From assembly GCA_943787205.1 (NCBI GenBank), contig CALSLN010000014.1:181169-245168 (forward strand): a stretch of DNA of 64,000 nt, read 5' to 3'. This stretch comes from an uncultured Rhodospirillaceae bacterium. GTDB lineage: Bacteria; Pseudomonadota; Alphaproteobacteria; Rhodospirillales; Rhodospirillaceae. Made by a program: the position numbers and the translations under genes. Shown one piece after another: positions 27,554 through 36,219 of the stretch; position 1 is the first letter of the stretch; every line of letters begins with the position of its first letter. The notes beneath the pieces were generated by a model. It was given only the letters and a program-made list of their open reading frames with translations. It did no database searches and was not told the DNA's origin.

Positions 27554-28228
27554 ATGCACGAAATCATCACCGACTTTAGCCGGCCCGATCGGGCGCTCAT
27601 CGACAAAGTTGCGAAGCAGCATGTCGGAGTTGCTGGATTCGAGGCCGGGCCCAGACAAGTCATGCACCCGGATATCAAACCACTCGATCCAGAGTGGCGG
27701 CTTTGTGGCCCTGCATTTACAGTCCGCCCAGAATATTGGGATGACCGCCTTATGGGAGAATTAGCGCCCAAGTACGCAAAACCCGGTGACGTTCTCGTTG
27801 TTGATGCGGGCGGGCATACGGAAATAGCGGCTTGGGGTATGTCTATGACTGTTGCCGCAGCGCAAGCAGGGGTGGCCGGTATCGTGATTGATGGCAGTTG
27901 CATGAATTCTGCGCTACTGGCGCGCGAGCGACCTCAAGTCCCTTTGTTCGTACGCGGCGTTTCTGCGACAGCGAAAGGGTCAGAACAGCCCGGATCCTTG
28001 AACGTTCCAGTCATCTGTGGCGGCGTCATTGTGAACCCGGGTGACATCATATTGGCGGACTCAGACGGCGTGGTCGTTCTTAAGCCCGAGAAAGCGGCGC
28101 AAATCATTGCTGCCGCAGAAGCGCATGACCAGCAGAGCCGCAGTGATAAAGATCAGGGCATTCCTTACTACGAACGCAAGAAGAGTGAAGAGAAGGTGCG
28201 TGAATTTCCCGACGTAACCTGGAAGTAA
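27554..28228 (+). CDS. RraA-like / HMG-aldolase-like protein
   Basis: 225 residues from ATG 27554, with AAGGGGCGG upstream. RraA/4-hydroxy-4-methyl-2-oxoglutarate-aldolase fold: RLCGPAFTVRP, GDVLVVDAGGHTEIAAWG, AGVAGIVIDGSCMNS, VPLFVRGVSATAKG, VICGGVIVNPGDIILADSDG and VVVLKPEKA. The aldolases carry an Arg-Asp pair after the DG of that third segment; here it reads Cys-Met-Asn, so aldolase activity is doubtful and a different lyase or binding role is possible. Divergent to a solute-binding protein, and 61 bases before the ABC-F gene. Confidence 0.82.
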   Translation: MHEIITDFSRPDRALIDKVAKQHVGVAGFEAGPRQVMHPDIKPLDPEWRLCGPAFTVRPEYWDDRLMGELAPKYAKPGDVLVVDAGGHTEIAAWGMSMTVAAAQAGVAGIVIDGSCMNSALLARERPQVPLFVRGVSATAKGSEQPGSLNVPVICGGVIVNPGDIILADSDGVVVLKPEKAAQIIAAAEAHDQQSRSDKDQGIPYYERKKSEEKVREFPDVTWK

Positions 28229-28289
28229 ACGGATCTCAATTGACTAACGTCTCTTGCGAAAATTCGCCTAAGACGATAGACGCAGCGCC

Positions 28290-30119
28290 ATGGCTGCACC
28301 TCCTCTTCTTACACTGCAAGATATTCATCTGACATTTGGCGGCGCCCCTGTCCTACAGGGCGCTGATCTTATGGTGATGCCTGGAGAAACCGTCTGTCTG
28401 GTTGGCCGGAACGGCTCTGGCAAGTCGACACTCCTGAAGATTGCGGCCGGGCTCATTGAGCATGAAGACGGAGAGCGGTTTGTTCAGCCCGGATCGACAG
28501 TTCGGTACTTGGCCCAAGAACCCGATCTCACAGGATATGCTGACACCCTCTCTTATGTAGAAGAGGGTCTTGAGGATGGGGACGACCCCTATCGCGCGAC
28601 CTACCTTCTTGAGCAGCTTGGTCTAACCGGCTCAGAAGACCCGGCGCATTTGTCTGGTGGAGAAAAACGGCGGGCAGCGCTAGCGCGTATTATCGCGCCT
28701 AAACCAGATGTCCTGTTGCTCGACGAACCGACCAACCACCTTGATTTGCCAACCATCGAATGGCTTGAGCGCGAGTTGAAAAGCCTCCGCCGGGCTCTGG
28801 TGATCATCAGTCACGATCGGCGCTTCCTGGAGAAGCTGTCGCGGGCGACGGTGTGGCTAGATCGCGGTGAAACCCGACGGCTTGGAAAGGGCTTCTCACA
28901 TTTTGAAGAATGGCGAGACAACATCATTGATCAAGAAGACCGAACGCAGCAAAAATTGGATCGCAAGATTGTCAGAGAAGAGCACTGGCTGCGGTATGGC
29001 GTGAGTGGTCGCCGTAAACGCAATGTGCGCCGCCTAGGTGCGCTACAAACTCTCCGTCAAGACAAGCGCGACCATCGTCAGAGGACAGGCAACGTCAAGC
29101 TGGATGCTGGAGAAGGCAAGGTTTCCAGCAAGCTGGTGATCGAAGCCAAAGAAATTTCGAAGTCGTTTGAAGACTTTACGGTTGTTGATAATTTCTCGGT
29201 CCGAATTCAACGGGGGGATAGACTCGGAATCGTCGGTCCTAATGGCGCCGGCAAGACAACCCTTCTTAATATGCTCACCGGCGGACTCAAGCCCGATATA
29301 GGCCGGGTGCGTATGGGGACCTTTCTTGAGATTGCGACGATGGATCAGAATCGCGAAACACTCGATCCCAGTTGGACGGTGGGGCAGGCGCTTACGGGGA
29401 ACTCTGGCGATCACGTTGATGTCCAAGGCGAGCCTCGTCACGTGATTGGCTATATGAAGGACTTTTTGTTCACGCCAGATATGGTGAAAACGCCGATCAC
29501 GGTCCTGTCTGGTGGTGAGCGTGGTCGTCTTATGCTAGCGCGCGCCCTTGCGAAAAAATCAAACATGCTGGTGCTCGATGAGCCAACGAACGACCTTGAT
29601 CTCGAAACGCTTGATCTGTTGCAAGAGATGCTGAGCGACTATGCCGGGACTGTACTTCTGGTGAGTCACGATCGTGATTTTCTGGATCGCGTCGTGACGT
29701 CCGTCATTGCGTCAGATGAACCCGGGCATTGGCTCGACTACGCCGGCGGGTATTCCGATATGATCGCGCAACGCGGGTCTGGTGTTGAAGATATGGATAG
29801 CGCGCGCGGCAAATCTGTTGAGCAAAAATTAAAGAAAAAGAAGCCTAAGTTTAAAGGGGGCGCGGGTAGCGCTGGCCAACGCAAGTTGTCGTTTAAGGAC
29901 AAATTTGCGCTTGAGAGTTTGCCAAAAGAAATGGACTCGCTTGCTACGCAGATTGCCACTCTTAAAGCCACGCTCGCTGATTCAAGTTTTTATGCGCGTG
30001 ATCCCGAAGGATTCACAAAAGCAACGGCCGACCTTGAAGCGGCTGAGGCTCGTGTGGTTCAAGCAGAGGAAGAATGGCTCGCCCTTGAAGTGCTGCGGGA
30101 AGAAATCGAATGCTCATAA
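28290..30119 (+). CDS. uup: ABC-F family ATPase, Uup-like
   Basis: 609-residue soluble protein with two ABC ATPase domains and no membrane part. Domain 1: Walker A VGRNGSGKST, signature LSGGEKRRAALAR, Walker B DVLLLDEPTNHLDL. Domain 2: Walker A VGPNGAGKTT, signature LSGGERGRLMLAR, Walker B MLVLDEPTNDLDL. Between them is the linker with EEHWLRYGVSGRRKRNVRR, and the C terminus is a coiled coil after a lysine-rich stretch. This order is that of Uup, which acts on ribosomes or branched DNA. Assignment to Uup rather than another ABC-F rests on linker and C-terminal tail. Confidence 0.88.
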   Translation: MAAPPLLTLQDIHLTFGGAPVLQGADLMVMPGETVCLVGRNGSGKSTLLKIAAGLIEHEDGERFVQPGSTVRYLAQEPDLTGYADTLSYVEEGLEDGDDPYRATYLLEQLGLTGSEDPAHLSGGEKRRAALARIIAPKPDVLLLDEPTNHLDLPTIEWLERELKSLRRALVIISHDRRFLEKLSRATVWLDRGETRRLGKGFSHFEEWRDNIIDQEDRTQQKLDRKIVREEHWLRYGVSGRRKRNVRRLGALQTLRQDKRDHRQRTGNVKLDAGEGKVSSKLVIEAKEISKSFEDFTVVDNFSVRIQRGDRLGIVGPNGAGKTTLLNMLTGGLKPDIGRVRMGTFLEIATMDQNRETLDPSWTVGQALTGNSGDHVDVQGEPRHVIGYMKDFLFTPDMVKTPITVLSGGERGRLMLARALAKKSNMLVLDEPTNDLDLETLDLLQEMLSDYAGTVLLVSHDRDFLDRVVTSVIASDEPGHWLDYAGGYSDMIAQRGSGVEDMDSARGKSVEQKLKKKKPKFKGGAGSAGQRKLSFKDKFALESLPKEMDSLATQIATLKATLADSSFYARDPEGFTKATADLEAAEARVVQAEEEWLALEVLREEIECS

Positions 30120-30126
30120 AGAAGCC

Positions 30127-30152
30127 CCGCACACAGAACGAACTGTGGGCGG
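30127..30152 (+). terminator. Possible terminator hairpin after the ABC-F gene
   Basis: CCGC-A-CACAG AACGAA CTGTG-G-GCGG forms a stem with one A/G mismatch, 8 bases after the ABC-F stop. No run of T follows directly, so it may be a weak or factor-assisted terminator. Confidence 0.4.
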
Positions 30153-30198
30153 AGCCAAGGTTTTGGGGAGGGGATTATTGCTTTTTCTTGAGGGAGCT

Positions 30199-31014
30199 CT
30201 ATCTCCGACCGAGTTCCTGGTCCATTTGGAACGCTTTGGACGTAACCACGCTTTCTAGAGCCCGCAATCGGTCTTCGAGGTTTTCGTAGCGGTCTTTAGC
30301 AGCAGCGAACTTGCGTCTCGCGGAACCAGGGCGTGCGGGCTTCGCTGCTTCTTCCATCGGCCTCAGGTCTATGTCCAAATCTTCCTTTGGAAGAGGGTCT
30401 TGGAAAAAAGCCATTGCGACGTAGGTTGGGACGAAACCGCGAGCCTTTAACACCTCGATGTAGCGCTGACTCACAGGGATCTTAATGGTCTCATTGAGTG
30501 TCAGTGTGGACCCGCGTCCTGACTCTTCAAAACTTGAAATGGCAGATAAATTGAACTAATGGGATCGATGGACCTGCAAGCCAGCGTTGTCTGGCATTTC
30601 TCTCATAGCGTCGCTAAAGCGATAGAGAATGAGATCGTCCCCCTCAGGGGTTTAGACGCGGACGTAGTGATCCTCTGCCGATAGCGCAATGACCGTCTTG
30701 CCTAATTCATTCGGTAACCTCAGCAGGAGGCCGGTGTTTGAAAATTGCGCGGTGCTATCAGATTGGGTGCTCTCGTCGGCATCTAAGAGATTGACCTTAT
30801 ATCCGGTCTCAGTCCTGAATCTGGGAACGCCGAGGATGCGATCAAACAGGATGTTGAAGGCAATCCAAACGGAACCGATAAAGGTGTTTGCAAGCAGGAT
30901 GCGACCATATTCACTCAATGAACTGAAGACATATGCAAGATTGGGACGCGCTGCCTCTGGCGGGAGAAGGCCAACATAAAGGAGCTGCCAGAAACTCAGT
31001 GAGGGCCGACCCAA
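30199..31014 (-). pseudogene. Decayed LytTR regulator fused to a PspC tail
   Basis: One reading frame runs from ~31014 to 30199, broken by TAA (30652-30654) and TAG (30556-30558). Before the first stop: a membrane helix region (GRILLANTFIGSVWIAFNIL) and LytTR start LSAEDHYVRV. Between the stops: DLILYRFSDAMREM and LQVHRSH. After the second: FNLSAISSFEESGRGSTLTL, IPVSQRYIEVLKARGF. These align with the intact LytTR domain at 2309 (EDHYVRV, YRFADAVHEL, LQVHRSFWVN). Directly after ARGF the frame becomes VPTYVAMAFF, then RYENLEDRLRALESVVTSK, the C-terminal part of an alphaproteobacterial PspC protein. So a deletion fused two genes, and nonsense mutations followed. The N-terminal helices are also missing. 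Confidence 0.8.
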
Positions 31015-31442
31015 TAGAGTATGGATGCTGGCTTAGAAAAATGTGTGGCCATCATGCCAGCGCCTTGCCAGCCGAGGGAAAGTCAAAAAACCGTCGGGAC
31101 GCCCACATAGAAAATGAGCGCCATATCCCGGCGGGACATAACGGCTCTAAATGAATTTGTTGGCGCGGTGTCGTTTAAATTTTCATTTCCACAGGCGGTC
31201 AATGAAGTGTTCTGGCTTTCGCGTATTTCCTATCGTTTTTCGCGAAGTCTATTTGCGAAGCGCGAAAGTCTAGTGCGAATGTCAGTTCGTTCTCTTTAAA
31301 CCAAATCAGAAAAACTGAACAAAATAAAGAGAATGTGCTGGCGTGACTTCGTGGAGTGGCGCAATTTCTTCGTTAAGGCCAAGCCCAGCGTGACATTTCT
31401 TTTTAACGGTAGGCCAGCGTTTCAACGATAAGGATCTAAGCC
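31015..31442. other. Intergenic region with degraded sequence and one palindrome
   Basis: No intact gene. On the minus strand 31139-31030 short open pieces (MSRRDMALIFYVGVPTVF, then in another frame LTFPRLARRWHDG) may be the lost N terminus of the LytTR remnant, but this is weak. The plus-strand side is AT-rich and carries the repeat at 31252 and the ribosome site (AAGGAT) of the exported VOC gene. Confidence 0.4.
31236..31270. repeat. Left copy of an inverted repeat flanking the exported VOC gene
   Basis: Contains TTTGCG-AAG-CGCGAA (31252-31266), an imperfect palindrome, preceded by TTCGCGAAGTCTATTTG. The reverse complement, CGCAAATAGACTTCGCGAA, closely matches CGCGAAATAGATTCGCGAA at the right copy (~32627-32645). 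The two lie about 1.4 kb apart on either side of one gene. Confidence 0.45.
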
Positions 31443-32501
31443 ATGTCACCTAAAGGTCACAGTTTCCCCTTCATCATCTTTGCCGTCTTTTTTTCCACCA
31501 GCATGTTTGCCCGCGCAGAAAACATTGATCTATCGGACCGCCGCGGCATCCAAGAAATGGTTGTTAGCGTTAAGTTCCTCGACCGTGTTGTCGAGATGTA
31601 CAAAGAGATTGGCGGTTGGGAAGTGGCTTACCGCGGGTCGGCTCCAGCCGCGCAGGCGGTCCAGTGGGGGCTTCCCGAAGACACCATGATTGAGCAAGCT
31701 GTCTTGCGTGTGCCGGGCTTGGAAAAAGGCTATCTGCGACTGGTCAAATTCGTTGATGTGGAGCAGGTCCGCATTCGCTCAAGCGCGCGCCCGTTTGATA
31801 CCGGCGCGATTTTCAATTTCAACACCTTGGTAAAAGACCTTGAAGGTGTGTTTGAAGAGATGCGCGACCATGGCTTTGTCGGCTTCGCTGATCCCACCTA
31901 CTACACCATTTTCGGTAAGGAATATGGCGGCGCCATGCTGCGGGGGCACGATGGGGTGGTCATCAACCTTTTGTATCGCGTTGACGACCCTTATGCCGAC
32001 GTGCCTCCATTTACAAAAATGAGTCACGTGGTCAATGCGACACAGATGGTCGCCGACTACGATGAAAACCTAGATTTCTTTCAAAATAAATTGGGCTGGC
32101 ACATGCGTTGGAAGGCGGCCCCAGAGTGGCCCGAAGACGGGTCCAACAACATGAGCATTCCCAACAACTTACTGTTGGATGGCACGGTCACCGAAATGGC
32201 GGCCAGCTTCATATTTGAGCCTGATGCGGACGGCGGCAGCATTGAGATTTTTAAATTCACGGGTGCGTCTGGAGCGGATTTCTCCGGCCGGGCTCACCCG
32301 CCCAATCTTGGCGTGTTGATGTATCGTGTTCATGTGTCTGACCTAGAGGCGTATGCCGCAAAGATCATTTGCAATGGTGTTGAGGTCGTCCGGCCGATGG
32401 CGATAGTCCCGATTGCACTCTATGGCTCGGTGGCGTCGATGATCATCAAGGCACCAAGTGGTGTTTGGATTGAATTATTTGAGCAGCAATCGATCGACTA
32501 A
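31443..32501 (+). CDS. Exported two-domain VOC-fold protein
   Basis: 352 residues with a Sec signal (FPFIIFAVFFSTSMFARAE). Two vicinal-oxygen-chelate domains, about residues 36-180 and 194-350, with typical helix starts (FLDRVVEMYKEIGGWEVAY; YDENLDFFQNKLGWHMRW) and the ends GHDGVVINLLYRV and APSGVWIELFEQ, the last giving a possible Glu metal ligand. It is a periplasmic relative of the cytoplasmic VOC protein at 12253. Ribosome site AAGGAT precedes ATG 31443. Flanked by inverted repeats. Export of a VOC-fold protein is uncommon; substrate unknown. Confidence 0.75.
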   Translation: MSPKGHSFPFIIFAVFFSTSMFARAENIDLSDRRGIQEMVVSVKFLDRVVEMYKEIGGWEVAYRGSAPAAQAVQWGLPEDTMIEQAVLRVPGLEKGYLRLVKFVDVEQVRIRSSARPFDTGAIFNFNTLVKDLEGVFEEMRDHGFVGFADPTYYTIFGKEYGGAMLRGHDGVVINLLYRVDDPYADVPPFTKMSHVVNATQMVADYDENLDFFQNKLGWHMRWKAAPEWPEDGSNNMSIPNNLLLDGTVTEMAASFIFEPDADGGSIEIFKFTGASGADFSGRAHPPNLGVLMYRVHVSDLEAYAAKIICNGVEVVRPMAIVPIALYGSVASMIIKAPSGVWIELFEQQSID

Positions 32502-32624
32502 CAGGAGTTGAGTTACCGCAGCTTTCACCCATCCTTGAACCTGGCTGACCTGCGCGTAGGGGCGCGTACCCACATAAACGCATATTGGCGGAAAGCCTCA
32601 GGTTTATTGCGGTGTTCGCTACAC

Positions 32625-32656
32625 TGCGCGAAATAGATTCGCGAAGCGCGAATATG
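32625..32656. repeat. Right copy of the inverted repeat flanking the exported VOC gene
   Basis: Contains TTCGCG-AAG-CGCGAA (32638-32652), a perfect palindrome with a 3-base centre, and the adjoining CGCGAAATAGA that matches the left copy in inverted orientation. Lies in the 274-base gap before the DUF1838 gene, where I see nothing else. Confidence 0.45.
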
Positions 32657-32775
32657 AGAGCGCGAAGATTCATTGGCCTGACCTAATAGAGTCCCAAAAA
32701 CTCCATGAAAGAGAGCGCACTCGGTGGTGTGAACCGTCGTGAGGTGCTTTTGCTATTTTTCAAGCGGGGCCATGG

Positions 32776-33657
32776 ATGGACAGACAGGGCAGTCGGCGCA
32801 CATTTTTGCAAAGCGGTGCTACGGCATTTGCCGCGGGGTTTGGGTTTTCATCTCTCATTGGTGGCGGCTCGGTGGTTTCGTCAGTCCAAGCCTCGTCATC
32901 AGACTCCTTTGATCCGAATAGTCCCGAAGATAATTTGCGTGGTTTCGTGAAAACCATGGGGTCGTTAGACGGCAGTCCTCAATGGATGATCGGCGAGGGA
33001 CGCATTTATGCCCTGGTGGAAAACGAAATGCCCGTACCGCTCGTTGCCGTTAAAGGTATGCGGTACATCAAGTTTACACCGGCCGGCGACAGTTTCAACA
33101 TGTCATGGCGGGATTGGGCTTTCTACGCCGATTACGAAACAGGTAAGGTTCTAGAGACCTTCGAAAATCCGTATACCGGCGCTCGGGTCAATGCGTCTCC
33201 ACTTCTCACGAATTATTTTTCATGGCGTATGGGGCCTGATGGCCAAGAGCTACCGGGCTATGCGGGAGAGGCTTGGTTGATCGACCGCCCGCTTCGGATG
33301 CCATGGGTGCTCCAGGGCGGTATGGCAGCGGTCACGCTGGAGCTTTTGGTTAAGTACGGCCATGGCGGATCTGGCACCGAATGGGTCAATCTTCACACCA
33401 ATACCAAAGACTTCCTCGACCCTGACGTCGCATCGGCACCCATGCGTTATAGCTGGCAAGGCTATTCGCCATGGATGCGCTGGCTTGAAATGGGCGACCG
33501 GCCCGGCCGAACCCTTCGGAACTCCAACGGCATCAAAACCACAGACATCGCAGACCTAAGACCAGAGGTGCGCGCCGTTTACGACGCTCACTTCCCAGGC
33601 TCGATAGACAATCCGGAGACCTACGAAAAGACCGGTGGAACGACGAGCACCGCGTAA
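32776..33657 (+). CDS. Tat-tagged DUF1838 protein (copy 1)
   Basis: 293 residues. Tat signal GSRRTFLQSGATAFAAGFGF at the N terminus. The DUF1838 body shows the family course: WMIGEGRIYALVENEMPVPL, VAVKGMRYIKFTP, WAFYADYETGKVLETFENPY, TGARVNASP and later PWMRWLEMGDRPGRTL. Function of DUF1838 is not established; relatives are exported and often occur with oxidoreductases. ATG 32776 is chosen since the twin Arg follows at residue 7. A second DUF1838 gene lies at 52069. It ends against a truncated NTF2-like remnant on the opposite strand. Confidence 0.8.
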   Translation: MDRQGSRRTFLQSGATAFAAGFGFSSLIGGGSVVSSVQASSSDSFDPNSPEDNLRGFVKTMGSLDGSPQWMIGEGRIYALVENEMPVPLVAVKGMRYIKFTPAGDSFNMSWRDWAFYADYETGKVLETFENPYTGARVNASPLLTNYFSWRMGPDGQELPGYAGEAWLIDRPLRMPWVLQGGMAAVTLELLVKYGHGGSGTEWVNLHTNTKDFLDPDVASAPMRYSWQGYSPWMRWLEMGDRPGRTLRNSNGIKTTDIADLRPEVRAVYDAHFPGSIDNPETYEKTGGTTSTA

Positions 33658-33921
33658 GGCATCAATTTCTTCCGCTACGTAAATCAGGCCAGGATCTTCA
33701 GTATCCCAAAAGGGAACCATGCCATCGGCGTCGTAGTCGTTCCAACGCGCTACGTAGTCCGTCAGGATTGCCTAGAAAGCTGCTGTCATATCAGTCATGG
33801 TTACTGGTCCCGTGTTGTGTTGCGTCTCTTGTGCAAAGGTTGATTGCGATGTTGTGAGGACGGTGGCTGCGGTCGCACCAACCATGTTCCGGCGTGTGAG
33901 TTTGGGCACTAGGGCTTCCAT
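33658..33921 (-). pseudogene. Tat-tagged NTF2/SnoaL-like remnant
   Basis: From ATG 33921: a Tat signal (VPKLTRRNMVGATAATVLTT, then SQSTFAQE), a short spacer and MTDMTAAF followed by a TAG at about 33772. The frame then continues as AILTDYVARWNDYDADGMVP, FWDTEDPGLIYVAEEIDAL, which is the start of an NTF2-like (SnoaL/DUF4440 type) domain. It is cut off where the DUF1838 gene ends at 33657. So the gene has both a nonsense codon and a lost 3' end. It overlaps the end of the membrane gene upstream by 13 bases. Confidence 0.65.
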
Positions 33922-34568
33922 ACACTGAGCACGATGATTCCGGCGATGAAGACCCAAAGTCCAATAAGAATGGCGGTGCCGTACTTATAGATGTGCCAGA
34001 TGCTTTGCTCGTGTTCTGGCGTCGAGCCGGTCTCTCTGATTTTCGTCCAGGTGCGGTAGAAGTCGATAATGGAAATGCGAATGCCGACGCCGCTGGCCAT
34101 AACACAGGCAAATAGAATCAATTTCCAGGCTAACCAGTTGGGCATGTCGCTGTCAGCCATGAGAGCGGTGACGCCAGCGATCACCAGACCAGCCATCAAC
34201 ACATAGCGGATGCTGCGGTCAATTAAGCCAAAGGTCGCGCCTGATGGGCTTTGCCGATTGTGATGAATGAATTCTACAAAGCCCAACCAAAACACGGTGA
34301 CGATGCCAGCGATGATGGCCGTCTTGCTGCCACCAGGAATGTAGCCGTATAGCGCGGCTAAGGATGAGCCCAGTCCGACCTGCAGGATCAGGGCGTAACG
34401 CACGTGCTGATCCACATTGAGCACATGGTCCATCAACTTATTGCGTTCTTCAAAGGGCAGAGAAGCTGTGCGGCAGACATAGCGATAGCCGCTGTTTATG
34501 ACGAACTCTGATCCGAGCCAATAGCCCAGCACTGTGATGTGGGCGACGAGTAAGACGGTTTCGAGCAT
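33909..34568 (-). CDS. CopD-like/DUF2269-like integral membrane protein
   Basis: 219 residues with about five helices: ETVLLVAHITVLGYWLGSEF, LILQVGLGSSLAALYGYI, TAIIAGIVTVFWLGFVEFIH, IRYVLMAGLVIAGVTALM, WKLILFACVMASGVGIRI and a last helix ending LSVWKP. The short basic loop LMDHVLNVDQHVRY recalls CopD-type or DUF2269 proteins. A related but broken gene lies at the right end of the window. It starts 4 bases after the stop of the family-5 binding protein at 34573, suggesting an operon. Role unknown. Confidence 0.65.
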   Translation of the reverse strand: MLETVLLVAHITVLGYWLGSEFVINSGYRYVCRTASLPFEERNKLMDHVLNVDQHVRYALILQVGLGSSLAALYGYIPGGSKTAIIAGIVTVFWLGFVEFIHHNRQSPSGATFGLIDRSIRYVLMAGLVIAGVTALMADSDMPNWLAWKLILFACVMASGVGIRISIIDFYRTWTKIRETGSTPEHEQSIWHIYKYGTAILIGLWVFIAGIIVLSVWKP

Positions 34569-34572
34569 TGCT

Positions 34573-36069
34573 TTAGTCCTTCACGTCCATCTCATGAAAA
34601 TTGATAAAGGCATGGCGGGGTTGGTAGTTAATTACCCGGCTTGCGACGCCATCAACGCCTGGCATTTCCCAGAGGTACAAGCTTGTTGGCTCATCGCGAT
34701 AGAGTTGCACCAAGGCTTGCGTTTTGCGACGCCGTTCTTCCAGGTCAAACTCTTGCTCGGCATCTTCGATCAGCGGCACCCATTCTGGGCGGCAATGCCA
34801 TGGCGCTTTCCACAGGCAGGAGTGAATGCGGAGCGGCCACAACACATCGAGGGACGGCAAGTTGTTGAAATCCATGCCAAAGGCCGAGCCATTCCAACCG
34901 CCTTGGCGAATCTTCTGGATATGAACGGCGAAGGGTGAGGCTTGGTAGGTCACCTTGACGCCGACGTCCGCGAGGTTGTTGGCAATTTGTAAATACCAAG
35001 CGCCATCCCCCGCCATCGCTCCGGGAGTCATATCCGCCGCCATGTCGAACCCGTCCGGGTAGCCTGCTTCAGCCAAGAGGGCGCGCGCCTTGTCGGGGTC
35101 GTAAGGGTACGCCTCGACATCTGGATTGTATCCGAAGGAGGCTTTTACTGCGGCCTGCCCAGAAGGTTCCGTCGCCCCGGCCAAAAGAATGTCGATGATT
35201 TGCTGTTTGTTGACCGCGTAGTTCAAGGCTTGGCGTACTCGTACATCGGCAACGGGTGATTCTCCGACGGACATGAAGGTCAGAAGTTGGACGCGGCCGG
35301 TGGGCCGAATGTTCAATTGCCCGCCTGCGGATTCAACAATGGCTCCGTCGTCCGGCCCAATATCGAGTGCAATATCGAGCGCACCTGTAATGAGCCCTTG
35401 TAAGCGCGTGGTAATTTCGGGCACGGCTTTTATTTCTATGCGGTCGACCATGGGCGGACGCCACGACTTGGGGTTGGCAACGAGATTAACCTGTGTGGTA
35501 TCCCAGCGCGTCGCGATGAAAGGGCCAGATCCAACGGGGGCTTGCGCAAACCCGCGTCGACCGAGTTCGGCCCAAGGGCCAGGTGCGGGAATTCGAATTC
35601 CCGACAACCGCCGTGGCAAAAGAATATTCGGCGCTTTTGTCTTAACCTCTAAGAGCAGCGGCTCAAGTGCACGAGCGCTTTCAACATCAATCACGGACTG
35701 GGCGACAACCTCAATCAGTCCATCGCCACTCGCGAAATAGTTGAGAGCGGCTGCAGCGGCGGCGGCATCAAAGGGCTCGCCGTTAGAGAAGGTCACATTA
35801 GGTTTGAGCGTAAAATGCCACGTCTGCGGATCAACTGCTTCCCAGTGTTCGGCTATCCAGGGTTGGAGCACGCCGTCGATATCGACCATTGTGAGAGGGT
35901 CAAAGACGGCGAGTCCCGGCACCACTGTGGGGATTGTGTAGGAGCCAAACGGATTTCCAAGGTCTCCGGGCAAGCTCACCAAGCCGATGCGTAGCATCTT
36001 CTCTGCAGATGCAGCATTGGAGGAAGCCAACGTGAGAGCCAATAGGGCGATCCGGATAACAATCTTCAT
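34573..36069 (-). CDS. Orphan ABC family-5 solute-binding protein (paralogue 2)
   Basis: 498 residues from ATG 36069 with signal MKIVIRIALLALTLASSNAA. Family-5 features: VFDPLTMVDIDGVLQPWIAE, TWHFTLKPNVTFSNGEPFDA, VADVRVRQALNYAVNKQQII, YDPDKARALLAEAGYPDGFD. The late Cys pair appears as IHSCLWKAPWHC. Close to the genes at 25991 and 41464 and, like them, without permease or ATPase nearby. The downstream neighbour is a membrane protein of unknown role. A 150-base divergent gap separates it from the amidohydrolase pair. Confidence 0.86.
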   Translation of the reverse strand: MKIVIRIALLALTLASSNAASAEKMLRIGLVSLPGDLGNPFGSYTIPTVVPGLAVFDPLTMVDIDGVLQPWIAEHWEAVDPQTWHFTLKPNVTFSNGEPFDAAAAAAALNYFASGDGLIEVVAQSVIDVESARALEPLLLEVKTKAPNILLPRRLSGIRIPAPGPWAELGRRGFAQAPVGSGPFIATRWDTTQVNLVANPKSWRPPMVDRIEIKAVPEITTRLQGLITGALDIALDIGPDDGAIVESAGGQLNIRPTGRVQLLTFMSVGESPVADVRVRQALNYAVNKQQIIDILLAGATEPSGQAAVKASFGYNPDVEAYPYDPDKARALLAEAGYPDGFDMAADMTPGAMAGDGAWYLQIANNLADVGVKVTYQASPFAVHIQKIRQGGWNGSAFGMDFNNLPSLDVLWPLRIHSCLWKAPWHCRPEWVPLIEDAEQEFDLEERRRKTQALVQLYRDEPTSLYLWEMPGVDGVASRVINYQPRHAFINFHEMDVKD

Positions 36070-36219
36070 GAGCAAATCAATCCCAGAACTACGGTTATAT
36101 GGGAATGATTTTGCGGGGTTCCCGCGAACAACGCAATCGCGCTTGTTATGCCCCCCTGGTTATGGGCTAACCTGACGCCAGACCACTCATAAGACATTGA
36201 CACGCAAGAGGAGGGGCGC

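Noticed and set aside
32705..32950. Short plus-strand frame starting MKESALGGVNRREVLLLFFK
   Set aside because: It has a Tat-like start, but the rest is out of frame with and overlaps the DUF1838 gene; at most a relic of another signal peptide.
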